NCBI RefSeq assembly: GCF_004745425.1
Contig: NZ_PGGK01000003.1
Location: 1 to 64,000 of the forward strand
From: Methanolobus halotolerans
GTDB lineage: Archaea; Halobacteriota; Methanosarcinia; Methanosarcinales; Methanosarcinaceae
Reading direction: 5' to 3'
Length of the DNA stretch: 64,000 bases
The notes under the pieces were generated by a model. The model did no database searches. It saw nothing but the letters and a program-made list of their open reading frames with translations, and was not told the DNA's origin. The position numbers were made by a program, and so were the translations under genes. Shown here one piece after another: positions 37,003 to 48,300 of the stretch (the stretch's first letter is position 1; each line of letters opens with the position of its first letter).

Positions 37003-39237
37003 TCACTTTTCAAAATCGCTGAAGGTACTCTGTTCATTCCCGAGAAGAGAGTCCATAGTCCTTGATTCTGCTCGTCCGGAATTGTCAGATACCATGTTTA
37101 TGTGCATACCTATCTCCATGAGAAGTTTCTCTGCCGTCTTTGTACCTATGAGGCTACCGATAATGACAGGATCGGCCTTTCTGATATCATCGATGGTCCG
37201 AAGACCACTATCATAGAGCCTGCGTGCACGTACCCTGCCGATACCGCGTATTCCCGCCAGTTCCATCAGCTCGGGACGTGCACCGTAATGTATCCTTTTC
37301 TCGATCACACCTGCCATGTCCGCAACAGTGTGTCCCCGGACTCTGGCAAGGCGCGAAAGGGAATGCATAAGCCATTCCGCAAGTTCGGCGAAGGCATGGA
37401 TATCCCCCTCACCCACATTAAAGCTCTTGCTTATGTCATCCATGGATCTCTCATTGATCCAGTCCAGTATAAGAAGAGCAGTCTTGACCTCGCCAAGGAA
37501 CCATTCATAATCCGTATCCTTAAATTGATTCGGCACCTCTGTGAACTCCTCTGCATGTGACAGTACAAAATCATTTATCAATTCGTAATCACCCGATCTC
37601 AGGTAAAGCTGCCGCATGTCAGGTGTCTTACAGATAAGATGCATCAACGTAAGTTCTGTTATATCCTTTGCTTTATCCAGGCCTTCATTCATGATAGCTG
37701 CCGAGAGGGGGTCGATGTAAAGCATTGACACCAGTTTTCCAAGGGGTGTCGCCATAAGCTGAATATCGCCCTCGAGCATACCATGGTCTTTAAGGAAATC
37801 AAGGCAGTCATCGACAACTTCCATCAGGCCCCTGGTGTCGTTCTGATGTGCAAAGAACGTTGCTTCTATAAACTCCATGAGCCCGTCGCGTGTAGTCGCA
37901 AAACCGTTAACTATAGTGGACAGTACATGGGTCCTCAGGGCATTCTCAGCACCAAGCTTTGACCAGACGTCCTCCGCACCCGCATCAATATAGTTGTCAA
38001 AAAGCTGTTGCATCTCACCATATGATCTAGCAATAAGGACCGCTTCACCATATGGATCAAGGTGAGGACGCCCTGCCCTGCCTGCCATCTGCTTATATTC
38101 AAGGACCGGAATTGGCTGCATGCCAAAATTCGGATCAAAACGTTTATAACTTCTGATAATTACGCGTCTTGCAGGAAGATTAAGCCCTGCTGCAAGGGTT
38201 GGAGTACTGCATATGACCTTGATTATATTTGCACGGAAACCGTCCTCCACAAGTTTACGATGGGCAGAGTTGAGTCCAGCGTGATGAAAAGCGGTACCGT
38301 TCCTTATACATTGGGCCAGCACTTTTGACGCCCCGGTCTCACCTGCCTCAAGAACCTCTTCAACTATCCCGTCAAGCGCATTGCGTGTAGGCCTGTCCAG
38401 CAACTCCGATACTTTAGAACCTGCCTTTTTAGCAAAGCCGACACAGTTCTTACGGCTGCTTTCAAATACAAGGCACTGACCCCCTTCCTCGAGGGTGTCG
38501 AGAATTATGTTGATAGTGTCATCCTTTGAAGCGGTCGCGATAAGTTTTTGAGAACCCCTGAAATTGATGTTACCACCATAATAGACACCTTCCATCAGGT
38601 CCGTAGGCCTCCACTCACTGAGCACGAGCCCTGCCCCGAGCCAGTCTGCAACCTCATAAGCATTTCCGATGGTCGCGGACAGTGCGATAATCTGGCATTC
38701 GGGATTGAGCTTCATGAGTTTGGTGAGCGTTACTTCAAGCGTAGGACCCCTGTTTGCAGAATCAAGAAGATGTACCTCATCCACGACAATAGTGGTAATC
38801 TCTTCCATCCATGCTGTCTCGTTACGTAGGAGAGAATCGGTCTTCTCGGATGTAGCCACGATGATATCGTTGGAGCCAAGCCACTCATCTCTTGATTCAA
38901 AATCCCCTGTAGATATACCGACCCTGACCCCGCCGTCCTTTCCATGGTCTCTTAGATTTATGGATGAGAATTCCCTGAAGCGATCGAACTTCTCGGACGC
39001 CAGGGCCCTCAGAGGTACGATATATAACGCCTTGCCACCCTTTGAAATGGATTTGAGCATGGCAAGCTCTGCAAGAAGTGTCTTTCCCGATGCCGTGGGT
39101 ATGGCAGCAAGGATGTTCCTGCCGTCAAGTAAGCCTTTCTCGATTGCTTCCGCCTGTGGAGGATATAAATGTTCAATACCGGAATCAAGGTAAAATCTAA
39201 GGACCTCTTCCGGAATCTCCAGAGATCTTATTTCCAT
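37003..39237 (-). CDS. hel308: ATP-dependent DNA helicase Hel308
   Basis: 744 residues, superfamily 2. Walker A in [14 protein letters not shown] (about 40-53), DEVH box (about 144-147), SATIGN motif III, and [12 protein letters not shown] motif VI. The winged-helix and ratchet domains follow, ending with a helix-hairpin-helix ([17 protein letters not shown]). Acts at stalled replication forks, unwinding lagging strands 3' to 5'. Divergent from the GpgP-like gene. Confidence 0.96.
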   Translation of the reverse strand: MEIRSLEIPEEVLRFYLDSGIEHLYPPQAEAIEKGLLDGRNILAAIPTASGKTLLAELAMLKSISKGGKALYIVPLRALASEKFDRFREFSSINLRDHGKDGGVRVGISTGDFESRDEWLGSNDIIVATSEKTDSLLRNETAWMEEITTIVVDEVHLLDSANRGPTLEVTLTKLMKLNPECQIIALSATIGNAYEVADWLGAGLVLSEWRPTDLMEGVYYGGNINFRGSQKLIATASKDDTINIILDTLEEGGQCLVFESSRKNCVGFAKKAGSKVSELLDRPTRNALDGIVEEVLEAGETGASKVLAQCIRNGTAFHHAGLNSAHRKLVEDGFRANIIKVICSTPTLAAGLNLPARRVIIRSYKRFDPNFGMQPIPVLEYKQMAGRAGRPHLDPYGEAVLIARSYGEMQQLFDNYIDAGAEDVWSKLGAENALRTHVLSTIVNGFATTRDGLMEFIEATFFAHQNDTRGLMEVVDDCLDFLKDHGMLEGDIQLMATPLGKLVSMLYIDPLSAAIMNEGLDKAKDITELTLMHLICKTPDMRQLYLRSGDYELINDFVLSHAEEFTEVPNQFKDTDYEWFLGEVKTALLILDWINERSMDDISKSFNVGEGDIHAFAELAEWLMHSLSRLARVRGHTVADMAGVIEKRIHYGARPELMELAGIRGIGRVRARRLYDSGLRTIDDIRKADPVIIGSLIGTKTAEKLLMEIGMHINMVSDNSGRAESRTMDSLLGNEQSTFSDFEK

Positions 39238-39546
39238 GTTATCCGAATAAAAGGTGAATAATGTCTAATAAAATTACCCGATACTTACATCTTTGTAAGG
39301 TCCTGAATCTTCAGAAAAAAAGGACCTGTCCTGAAAATATCCGTCAGGCAATATGCGTACTTTCTATCCCATAAACTATATGAGGATAGTCCTGAAAAGG
39401 TTATATGAGACGAATCAAATAATATATACTATAACTGGATCAAAGATTAAGGAAGAAAGGGTTTTGCGACTATTGATATCTTGTACAGATGACCTATCCT
39501 GTGGCTACACAGCCAGGATAATTCCTTTATTAAAGGAGAGGGAAGA
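39238..39546. promoter_or_regulatory. Divergent promoter region with a leader hairpin before the GpgP-like gene
   Basis: 309 bases without a convincing gene. A TATA-like AATATATACT (39421-39430) would start a plus-strand leader of about 95 bases. Just before the ribosome site (AAAGGAGAGG at 39532-39541) is a strong hairpin at 39495-39520: TATCCT/AGGATA, a two-base bulge, GGCT/AGCC and loop ACAC. This could affect translation of the phosphatase. A 65-codon ORF at 39353-39550 covers the same bases and is thought to be chance. Confidence 0.5.
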
Positions 39547-40350
39547 ATGAAGTATATTGTATTCACCGACCTTGACGGTACTTTGATAGATCATAATACA
39601 TACTCCTATGAACCTGCCAGGCCAGCTATAGAAATGCTTAAACAAAGAAACATTCCACTCATTTTCTGTACAAGCAAAACCCGTGCAGAGATCGAAGTAT
39701 ATGTACATGAACTTGAATCGTCACATCCATTCATATCCGAGAACGGCGGAGCCATATTTATTCCAAAAGACTATTTCAGCGGGGATGTCCCCACCTCTAA
39801 AACAGAAGGCAATTACGATATCATTGAACTGGGAACTGCCTATGGTACACTAAGACATGTTCTGGCAGACATCCGTACTTACGAAAATATGGATATTACG
39901 GGCTTCGGGGACATGGACGACAAAGGTGTAAGTGAAGACACCGGGCTTGATATCGCATCAGCAAGGCTGGCAAAGATGCGCGAGTATGATGAAGCCTTCA
40001 GGTTGAATGGAGACGAAAATACAGCAAACCGGCTTAAACAGGAAATACAGGAAAAGGGTCTCAACTATACCAGAGGAGGGAGATACTGGCATATTCTGGG
40101 TGACAATGACAAGGGAAAAGCAGTCAACATCCTTACCCGGCTGTATAAAAAAGAATACGGGGAAATCAGGACAGTAGGATTGGGAGACAGCCTGAACGAC
40201 CTGCCTATGCTCCGGGCAGTGGATGTCCCCGTGCTCGTGCAGAAACAGAACGGTGAACACGATCCGATGATCAAAGACCCGGAAATAAAAAGGGTAGAGG
40301 GTATCGGACCGGTGGGGTGGAACATGGCTGTAAAGGAGATAATACTATAG
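39547..40350 (+). CDS. HAD-type phosphatase of the mannosyl-/glucosyl-3-phosphoglycerate phosphatase family
   Basis: 267 residues. HAD motif I is FTDLDGTLID (Asp8 nucleophile, Asp10), motif II in CTSKTRAE, and motif IV in GLGDSLNDLPML. The large cap places it in subfamily IIB with MpgP/GpgP. It probably removes phosphate from glucosyl-3-phosphoglycerate, completing the pathway begun by GpgS at 32.2 kb, though the mannosyl specificity cannot be excluded. It has a strong ribosome site and a hairpin leader. Confidence 0.8.
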   Translation: MKYIVFTDLDGTLIDHNTYSYEPARPAIEMLKQRNIPLIFCTSKTRAEIEVYVHELESSHPFISENGGAIFIPKDYFSGDVPTSKTEGNYDIIELGTAYGTLRHVLADIRTYENMDITGFGDMDDKGVSEDTGLDIASARLAKMREYDEAFRLNGDENTANRLKQEIQEKGLNYTRGGRYWHILGDNDKGKAVNILTRLYKKEYGEIRTVGLGDSLNDLPMLRAVDVPVLVQKQNGEHDPMIKDPEIKRVEGIGPVGWNMAVKEIIL

Positions 40351-40537
40351 TGAGGAAATTATAGAATAATCAGTTGCATACTTGTTTTTTGTTAATAGTA
40401 TGCTAAATAGAACAGGTATTTATACTCTCAAAAATCAATATTCTATTATAAAATAAAAATCAAATATTTACACTTCTGGTAGATCTGTTGTAGGATTGAC
40501 TATAACAATCAACTGCCATCAAAGAAGGGGTGATCAA

Positions 40538-41065
40538 ATGATAAGACTGGAAAATATGTTTCCACAGGCATTTTTGGTAGGGGTGGTAAAAATGGTGGAT
40601 AAGGACGGGCCACTTGAGACTATACGCTGGCTGCAGGAAATCGGAGAAGAACTTGCAACTCTTGAAGGACCGGGATTTGAGGGTGCAAGAGAGAACAGCA
40701 TTAACTATTTGCCCATATGTCCCTTTGGCAGTGAGATTACCGAGTTCATTGAAATATATGGATACCCTGCCGAGTTTAACGATATCGTCAATAAGATGTA
40801 TGAACTGAAAAATGCTTCCGACAAACCCTGGAAATATCCTGCCCTGACACATGTAATGGGAGTGTTGCAACATAGCTACAGCACGAAGAGGGCAGCACTT
40901 GCGGGAGCTGAATTATACAACCTTGGCTCGAAATCCCCAAAAGGCGAATTTAAGCAATATAACGAAGAGGCTCTTGAAAAGGCAGGAATGGCAAAGGAGG
41001 TTATAGAGGAGCTTCTTGAAAGGTCATTCTATGTTTACAAGATAGTACATCCGGATAAGGAGTGA
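40538..41065 (+). CDS. Conserved-looking protein of unknown function in the glycosidase operon
   Basis: 175 residues from ATG 40538, behind GGGGTGATC; the frame opens at 40496. I recognise no family. The first half is helical with ENMFPQAFLVGVVK; a YLPICPFGSEITEF segment carries the only cysteine of note; the last half is helical and charged. No signal or membrane span is seen. It is cotranscribed with the GH15-like gene (5 bases apart), 187 bases after the phosphatase, so it may assist sugar-solute turnover. Confidence 0.65.
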   Translation: MIRLENMFPQAFLVGVVKMVDKDGPLETIRWLQEIGEELATLEGPGFEGARENSINYLPICPFGSEITEFIEIYGYPAEFNDIVNKMYELKNASDKPWKYPALTHVMGVLQHSYSTKRAALAGAELYNLGSKSPKGEFKQYNEEALEKAGMAKEVIEELLERSFYVYKIVHPDKE

Positions 41066-41070
41066 GTCAT

Positions 41071-42294
41071 TTGAATCGGATAGAAGCGGAAAAATTATAC
41101 GAGAACAGTGTTCGTATACTTAAAAGCAATCAGCATGAAAATGGTGGTTTTTATGCCAGCCCACCAGGTACACGTTACCCCTTCATCTATCCCAGAGACC
41201 ATTCCATATCAATCCTTGGCTGTATACATGCAGGGTTGATGGCTGAAGCCAGAAAAGGACTTGAGTTCGTACTCAACTCCCAGAAACCCCTGGGAGAATT
41301 CTCACAGAGGTACGATGTCGATGGCAACGATGCCAGCTATAAGGATCTGCAGATCGACGGCAACGGTCTCGTACTCTTCGTACTTGGAAAATACTTTCAG
41401 GCAACCGGAGGTTCATTCTTTAAAGAGATGGCTGACACTGCTTTTATAGAGAGATACTGGGAGACGATTGAAAAAGCAGTGAGTTTTATCCTGCTTAATA
41501 AGAATGAAGAAGTTGACCTGATCCATACCATCAATAGTATCCATGAATATCCCGCTTATGAACATGGTTTTGAGATATACGCCAATTGTGCATGTTGTGC
41601 CGGGATATATGCCGCTGTCAGTATGGGTAAAGTACTGGGCAAAAATGTTTCCGAATGGGAGCAGCAGGCGGACATTATCAAAGAATCCATACTTACCCGG
41701 CTTTACAGCCCAAGAAGACGTTCTTTTATCAAATGTATCCGAGTTAAGGATAAAAACAGCAAGCCAATCGGATATGACCCTTTTGCATCAACGGTACTTG
41801 ATATTGATGCGGCGGAGTATGCTCCGGCCTATTTTGAACTCATCAAGGACAACGATGTCAAAGTCATGACTACCGTTAAAAGGATACATAAGCTCCTGTG
41901 GGACAACGAGATCGGCGGACTTAACAGGTATCCTGAGTACTGGGGGCGTAACAATGGTGGTTATGGCCCATGGTGTCATTTCACATGCGAACTTGCAAAT
42001 CACTACATCGAGATCGATGATCAGGACAAGGCAGAGATGTATCTGGGCTGGGTTGTGGATATGGCGCACAATTATACTCTTCCGGAGCATATATCCACCA
42101 TTGAGAGGTTCGAACTATGGCTCGAGGATTATACTAATGCTAAGATTCTCAGGGACAGCAAAATTAAACTGATCGATGATGTCAGAATGCATCCGAAGTG
42201 GAAAGACGGACTTGCATATGTCACGATACCGCTCATATGGCCACATGCAGAGTTCATTATATCCTATAAAAAGTACAGTGATAAGTTTCATTAA
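41071..42294 (+). CDS. GH15-like glycoside hydrolase, six-hairpin fold
   Basis: 407 residues. The start is taken as TTG 41071, eight bases after AAGGAG; a GTG at 41062 overlaps that ribosome site. It reads as an (alpha/alpha)6 barrel: YPFIYPRDHSISILG (acid/substrate loop), EYPAYEHGFEIYANCACCAG, and the RYPEYWGRNNGGYGPWCHFT segment. This resembles glucoamylase/GH15 proteins rather than GH63. No signal peptide, so it acts in the cytoplasm. In this context it might hydrolyse glucosylglycerate or a glucan, an inference from neighbours only. Confidence 0.7.
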   Translation: MNRIEAEKLYENSVRILKSNQHENGGFYASPPGTRYPFIYPRDHSISILGCIHAGLMAEARKGLEFVLNSQKPLGEFSQRYDVDGNDASYKDLQIDGNGLVLFVLGKYFQATGGSFFKEMADTAFIERYWETIEKAVSFILLNKNEEVDLIHTINSIHEYPAYEHGFEIYANCACCAGIYAAVSMGKVLGKNVSEWEQQADIIKESILTRLYSPRRRSFIKCIRVKDKNSKPIGYDPFASTVLDIDAAEYAPAYFELIKDNDVKVMTTVKRIHKLLWDNEIGGLNRYPEYWGRNNGGYGPWCHFTCELANHYIEIDDQDKAEMYLGWVVDMAHNYTLPEHISTIERFELWLEDYTNAKILRDSKIKLIDDVRMHPKWKDGLAYVTIPLIWPHAEFIISYKKYSDKFH

Positions 42295-42319
42295 GAGCAG
42301 AGAAAAAAATGAACTATGC

Positions 42320-42336
42320 GGCATGATAAACATGCC
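42320..42336. terminator. Hairpin between convergent genes
   Basis: GGCATG (42320-42325) and CATGCC (42331-42336) form a perfect 6-bp stem with a five-base loop, followed by ATAGTTTTAG. It lies between the stop codons of the GH15-like gene and trpB2, which converge, so it may serve as a bidirectional end signal or protect 3' ends. Confidence 0.4.
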
Positions 42337-42370
42337 ACGGATAGTTTTAGTTGTAAGTCTGCTAAGTTAA

Positions 42371-43669
42371 TCACTCATTGCTCAGATCACCTGAGAAATA
42401 CTTGTCATATGAGCTCATGTCGAAGTGACCGTGACCACTCAGGTTAAAAAGGAGAGTTTTCTCTTCACCTGTCTGTTTGCACTTCAGGGCTTCGTCAATG
42501 GTACATTTTATAGCATGGGATGACTCAGGAGCAGGGGCTATTCCTTCACTACGTGCAAAGGTGACCGCGGCATCGAATACCTCTACCTGGTGGTAGGAGA
42601 TTGCTTCCATTATACCGTCTGCAACGAGTTTGCTTACAATGGGTGATGCTCCATGGTATCTCAGACCGCCTGCATGGATAGCTGGTGGTATAAACTCTGA
42701 TCCCAGAGTGTACATCTTGAGCAGTGGTGTCATCTGTGCCATGTCACCGAAGTCATACCTGAATTGTCCGGATGTTAGGGTCGGACATGCGGAAGGTTCC
42801 ACAGCTATGAACCGGGTATTGGTCTTACCGGCAATGTTATCTCTGATGTAAGGCAGGCTCACGCCGGCAAGGTTACTCCCACCACCACAGCATCCGATAA
42901 CGATGTCGGGATAATCTTCGGTCTTATCGAACTGTGCCTGGGTCTCGAGGCCTACAACTGTCTGGTGCAGGCTGGTGTGATTGAGGACACTTCCAAGAGC
43001 ATACTTTGTATTATCATTGAGCGCTGCTTCTTCAATTGCCTCACTGATAGCTATACCGAGACTGCCTGTGGTTTCAGGGTACGTCTCAAGTATCTTTCTT
43101 CCGAACTGTGTTTCATTGCTTGGAGATGGTACGACATTAGCTCCCCAGAGGTTTATAAGCGATTTGCGGTATGGCTTCTGGTAAAAACTTGAGCGCACCA
43201 TGTATACCTTACACTCGATGTCAAAATAGTTGCAGGAAAGTGAAAGTGCGCTACCCCACTGGCCTGCACCGGTCTCGGTTGTAATCCTTTCAGTGCCTTC
43301 CTTCATGTTGTAGTATGCCTGTGCGATCGCAGTATTTGGTTTGTGGCTTCCCGCAGGACTGACACTCTCATTCTTGTAGTAGATCTTTGCAGGAGTACCC
43401 AGTACCTTCTCAAGCCTGTGTGCCCTGTGCAGAGGTGATGGTCTCCAGAGTGTGTATATCTCCCTGATCTCCTCTGGAATATCAATATATTTCTCAGAAC
43501 TTATCTCCTGCTTTATGAGCGCTTTTGCAAATATGGGCTCAAGATCCTTAGGATCCATTGGCTCATTGGTCGCCGGATTCAACGGCGGCTCCACCTTCAG
43601 GTCCGCAAGGATATTATACCACTGTTTTGGCATTTCGTTTTCATCGAGTAATATTTTTGTATGGTCCAT
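42371..43669 (-). CDS. trpB2: Tryptophan synthase beta-like enzyme TrpB2
   Basis: 432 residues, longer than TrpB1 (about 400) as usual for TrpB2. The PLP-binding lysine is in [17 protein letters not shown], the phosphate loop in [10 protein letters not shown]. TrpB2 proteins lack residues for contacting TrpA and work alone, condensing indole with serine or phosphoserine; their role in cells with TrpAB is debated. No trp operon is adjacent. Confidence 0.92.
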   Translation of the reverse strand: MDHTKILLDENEMPKQWYNILADLKVEPPLNPATNEPMDPKDLEPIFAKALIKQEISSEKYIDIPEEIREIYTLWRPSPLHRAHRLEKVLGTPAKIYYKNESVSPAGSHKPNTAIAQAYYNMKEGTERITTETGAGQWGSALSLSCNYFDIECKVYMVRSSFYQKPYRKSLINLWGANVVPSPSNETQFGRKILETYPETTGSLGIAISEAIEEAALNDNTKYALGSVLNHTSLHQTVVGLETQAQFDKTEDYPDIVIGCCGGGSNLAGVSLPYIRDNIAGKTNTRFIAVEPSACPTLTSGQFRYDFGDMAQMTPLLKMYTLGSEFIPPAIHAGGLRYHGASPIVSKLVADGIMEAISYHQVEVFDAAVTFARSEGIAPAPESSHAIKCTIDEALKCKQTGEEKTLLFNLSGHGHFDMSSYDKYFSGDLSNE

Positions 43670-43792
43670 AATTATACCTCTGTAAAAAAATCAATCAATA
43701 ATGTATAACTGAGTACATTGGACGTGGTATTTAATTGTTTTGATTTCGCATGCATAAAACACATATCAATATCCCGACATAAGCAATTTTTT

Positions 43793-44426
43793 TCATTCAT
43801 GTCTTTTCCTGAGAACAACAATTGAAGCTATAGCGAACACAGCACACAGAACACTGAATGCAGGAGTTGCCGGAGAACTGCTCGCGTTGGGTGGTGATTC
43901 TACAGTGGAGACTTCTGTGATCTCGGGACCGTCGTAATATTCGTTAGAGATTGTGACGTAGGCGGCGGTGAATTCACCTTTAGTTAATACTTTTAAAGTA
44001 TCAAAATCATTCAATTGATAGACAAAATCGAGAGGCATACTACCTCACAAAATCGAGAGGCATACTACCTCCTGCCCACTCATCTGTAGCTTTAAGTATC
44101 CATTCATAAGAAAGATTTTCATTCATCTCAAATTTATCATCTGTATATTTATCCACTTTCAAAGTTGGACCTTCAATTATCTCAAAACTACCATCTGCTA
44201 ACTCTGTTAGTTTTACTGATAGAACTCCAGGACTAAAACATGTTACATCAAATCGAACCTTGAATGGTTCACCAATTTTGACGAATGGTTTTGGAGTTGA
44301 AGCACCTGGATATAGTTGATCATTGTAATAAACATCAATAGAAATATGAGAGCTAGTAGCTGAAGTAATCGTAGGCGTTGCCACAAAACTAATTAAAAAA
44401 ATCATAATGAGTACTTTTGTTTTCAT
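43793..44426 (-). pseudogene. Sarcinarray-like secreted protein, broken by a 25-bp tandem duplication
   Basis: Start ATG 44426 with GGGAGATATAAG upstream. A signal peptide (KVLIMIFLISFVATPTITSA) leads a beta-rich domain resembling the sarcinarray/MAST family of Methanosarcina. Translation ends early at WAGGSMPLDFVR. The 25-base unit encoding GGSMPLDFV is present twice (44022-44071). Deleting one copy restores a single frame: GGSMPLDFVYQLND, on to a C-terminal TPAF, a hydrophobic span and RKRH, an archaeosortase-like sorting signal. The whole protein would have 202 residues. Either a pseudogene, a phase-variable surface gene or an assembly artefact. Confidence 0.75.
44022..44071. repeat. 25-bp perfect tandem duplication
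   Basis: ACAAAATCGAGAGG and the following 11 bases occur at 44022-44046 and again at 44047-44071, directly adjacent. The length is not a multiple of three, so it shifts the reading frame of the surface protein. The unit is unique in its surroundings and looks recent, as no base differs between copies. Confidence 0.95.
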
Positions 44427-44427
44427 C

Positions 44428-45393
44428 TTATATCTCCCATTCAGACAGTAATTCTTCATAAGCTTCTGATTTTTCTTCCCTATCGCCTGTTTTATCACCA
44501 ACACCCTTTGGACCTGGACCTACTATTGTAGCAGCGTAGCCACTAAATCTAAATTCAATAGGAGAATTATATCCAATCCAAATGATATTTTCACCATTGT
44601 CTCTTTTAAATGGATGTGGAATACGTTCTTCAGTCCTCACGTACACCTGCGCTTCATGCCCAAAATAGGGATTGAACATACACTCATTGTCATTGTCGAT
44701 GACTTCGAATGTTTTGTATTTCCCTACAACCTCATACTCCCACACATTCACAGTACACACCCAGTGCGGAGGAATCACCGGAAGACCACACGGCACAAGT
44801 TTCATAGACTTCTGCAGCCTTTTTTCCATTTTTTCGGCTAGCTCTCCAGAAAGTTTCTCCGTTGATTCGTCAAGCTTGTTCTGTAGCCCGGTGTTTATGT
44901 TTGTGAAGCACTCGTCAATCATTTCCTGACTGAGCCTGACTGCCTCACATACTCCATTTGCTACGCCTATCCTCATGTCAGCTTCTAATCGGTATAATAC
45001 CGCATCCATTTCATCAGAAGCTACTGCGGGATTGTCAACTATGATTTTTTCACTGAGCTTGACGAGTATCTCATCCTGCAAGGTGTTATTCGCAGCCATA
45101 TCAATTAGCTCTTCACCAGAAAGGGTATAAAGATAAGATTCCGTTATCGAAGAGACCTCCGACTTATCAATCCATTTGCCCAGAACCGGATCTTTTGCGA
45201 CTTCTTCGGCAACCAGATCAGGAACCTGTTCCCTGATACTGGTGCTATATTCAGTCATCAGTCTTGTGCGATTCTCTTCTATAAGAGTCATGTCTGGAGA
45301 TATATCATTAGCAATTAGTGCTGCACTCTCCGAACCGATATCCTCTATCAATGAATCTACCTCCACATTCATGTCAGAGATACTCTGGCTCAT
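44428..45393 (-). CDS. C-terminal part of a split DUF7286-like extracellular protein
   Basis: 321 residues with no signal peptide or membrane span, helical at first and beta-rich after about 190. The ending, from GLPVIPPHWVCTVNVWEYEV through YAATIVGPGPKGVGD, matches my memory of the C-terminus of haloarchaeal DUF7286 proteins, whose N-terminus is like the upstream gene product. Its ATG overlaps the stop of that gene (ATGA) and has no ribosome site. So it is either translated by coupling or is the second half of one protein separated by a frameshift. It precedes the sarcinarray-like gene by one base. Confidence 0.6.
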   Translation of the reverse strand: MSQSISDMNVEVDSLIEDIGSESAALIANDISPDMTLIEENRTRLMTEYSTSIREQVPDLVAEEVAKDPVLGKWIDKSEVSSITESYLYTLSGEELIDMAANNTLQDEILVKLSEKIIVDNPAVASDEMDAVLYRLEADMRIGVANGVCEAVRLSQEMIDECFTNINTGLQNKLDESTEKLSGELAEKMEKRLQKSMKLVPCGLPVIPPHWVCTVNVWEYEVVGKYKTFEVIDNDNECMFNPYFGHEAQVYVRTEERIPHPFKRDNGENIIWIGYNSPIEFRFSGYAATIVGPGPKGVGDKTGDREEKSEAYEELLSEWEI

Positions 45394-48300
45394 GGACTGA
45401 GGACAGCATCTTTCAGAGGTGATGTAGCAGACTCCAGCATTGCTGCAATGTCATCACCAATTCCTGTTGAGAAAACACAGACATTACGCACGCCCAGAGG
45501 ATACACTTTCTTACCGGATTCATCAACCCACTCATACTGGCTCTGCACATCAAACTCCGGGTCGTGGTAAAGATAATCCGGGTACTGGTCCACAAGGAGT
45601 GTCATGTTCTCGGTCCAGTTGTACTTGCTTTGGGGCTCACCGGTGATCTCCATGGTCCCGATGATGCCCATCTCGCTGGAAAGGGCTGTGGATGCTTTAT
45701 CCATTGCAGGGTTGTTAAAGAGCACGTCAGTAGAGACTGCATTCTTGACAAGGTCCAGGATGGAATGGCCCTGCTGGCTGGAGAAAGAATCATCGATGTA
45801 GCTCTCAAATGAATCTTCTACGTTCTTGTTCCTTTCCTCAAGTTCTGTGAGCAGGCGGTCGTAGCCTTCGTTCTTTACGATGAGACGGCAGGCATCACTG
45901 CTTGTGTTGTACTGGCTTCCATTCATGTATTGGGACTCATCGATGAATGAACTGCGTTTTGTGTCGCCTGCCATCTCTGCGGCCAGGTCAAGTGATGCAT
46001 CCTTGATGAGTGTGGTCGGATTCCTGCCAAGGTTCTCACCGAGCAGGGAAACTTCCCTTGTGGGATTGTCTTCATTGATGGCATCGAACATGTTCTCCAT
46101 TTCCTGAGTCATATTCCTGTGAAGCCAGTCGGGGATATCGCAGTAGACCTTTTCGGCTGAGAGATTGGTTCCATCAGGATATAAAAGATGATTTTTTTCT
46201 ATGCTGTATATATCTACAAACTCGTCACGGTACTTATCAGCCGCATCACTGCAGTCTGTATCTTCCTTGGGAACACCATCAATCAAAACTGTTTTTTTCC
46301 TGTAATCATTGGCACTTCCCGGATCATGAGAGCTTATGCCGTTGTAACCACCCGAGGGGAGATATTGGTGGTAGATTATAGTTATGTTCTCGCTTTCAGT
46401 TTGGCTGTGAGTAACGAAAGCACGATTCTCAAGAAGCTTGTTTGTCAGTGAGCCGGAGGAATCACCGGAATAAAAGTTCCAGCTTCCCATACCATCTGCA
46501 CCGGTACTGTAGGTTTTGTAAGACCAGTGATAATCATAATTAATATTCCAGCGGGTTTTAATTTTGAACTTTAGATTATAGGTAACATGCCAATCGAATG
46601 AGTGGTTTTCTTTTGAAAGATAAGCATCTGCCCGTTCAGAATCAATCAAACTATCATTGCCAAGATACGTATAAGTGACATCCACTCCTTCACAGACTAT
46701 ATCAGTAGACACATGCTCCACCTGCACAGAATTGAAATACCATTTGTGTGATGAAGCATCAATATTGACATTGTGATTTACATTTAAGGTACCTGCAAAG
46801 TTATAATCCGGTGTAAGAGCACAGGTATGTGAAATAATGACAGGGTAGTGTCCTTTCCAGCTGATATCTTTACCAGTTTTCGACTCCCCTGGTTCATATG
46901 TAACAGAATCATAAGTGTTTGGCCCTGCCTTTAAATCATAAGGAGTTATTTCATTAAACCCATCCCTGAAAACCTGACCCTGTATTGTGCCACTATAAAC
47001 TTCATGAGTCACATCATGTATCAGATCCGGATAATCATCATCTGTCCACACATCGGCATCGTTGTAAATCCAGTTACTGTAAACCTCATCTGTGAAATTC
47101 GAGACCGAGACGACTATCCAGGAGTTGTTTTCAACTTCTTCCATAGTAGTATTTGCGTCCTCCATGGACTCGTTAATCCCGTCTGAAACGCTCATATTGA
47201 AGATGCCGTCATCTGACAGATCCTCGTATGTGGTACTCAGGTTGCTTCCCTTATCCTCACCATAGGAGCTGGTATCCTGTTTGATATCATTGTAGAGTAC
47301 CTTCCCACTGTAGTAAGTGGTGTATGTAAGTGCCCAGGGATCTACAGAGTCGAATATACGTTTCTGGGTATAAAGTGTACCTGCATTCACAGAGGATGTG
47401 AGAGAAGGACCCGTGACGATATTCAGGGGACCGTTCAGGTAGTGCTGCCACGGACCGTAGGTGAACGTCCTGATATTGGTTGACCCGAGCACGATATCCG
47501 AGGTCGTTCCACTGCTCAGGGCTCTCTCGTACTCGGATGTCAGTTCCGCAAGCAGAGGTTCCCTGGAAGTTATCACTGTTGAAACATCCATTGTACGATT
47601 GTGACTTTCCCCGGTGCTCAGGTCAACAAGCGTATAGTTAAGGTCATTGATGGACATGGTATAATAGAGAATATAATCCGTATTCTCCGCTTCAGAGCGT
47701 CCTATCTCACGTTTCAGGGTACCGTTGATGGTCCCGATTTTTATTCTGGACGCAGATATGTTCTGTTCCACGTTTATCGCATAGTTACTGAAAGTATGCA
47801 GGTCGCCCTGGTAGTTACTCTCCAGAAGATCATTGAAATGAGAAGCTGTAACATCCTTCAGGGGATTGCTTCCCACACGGAACCAGTTCGTTGCTTTGAC
47901 CTCATCCCCGTACATGAATAGCAGATAAGCATAACCATCTTCCGCATTTTCCGGCATAGCTATCTCCTCTTCGAACTCCGAGCGACCCCAGAAGGAATGC
48001 AATTCATTGTAGGTGATAGCCCCGTATTCTATCCCGGAAGGACCCTTAATGATCAAAGTTCTTGGTTTGTCGGCAAAAAAGCAAGATATGGCTTTAAATG
48101 CATCAGCAGGTAAATTTACCGTAACATTCAGACTACTGCCCGGCTCGACATCCCTTGAAGCCGGGTCCACAGAAAAACCGTCCTCCCCCCATTCATCATA
48201 TGCCGCATCTTCTGACTTGATGACAGGGTGTTCCCCCTGCCACTGCAGAGCTTCCATGCCGGCATAGTTAAGGCATCTTGACAGATCCGCAGCAGCCATA

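Noticed and set aside
39353-39550. 65-codon ORF before the GpgP-like gene
   Set aside because: Covers the TATA box, leader hairpin and ribosome site of the next gene; no ribosome site of its own and no recognisable family.
37003-42294. A defence island around Hel308
   Set aside because: Hel308 is a housekeeping archaeal helicase, and the neighbours are hisD and sugar-solute genes; no nuclease, toxin or restriction gene is present.
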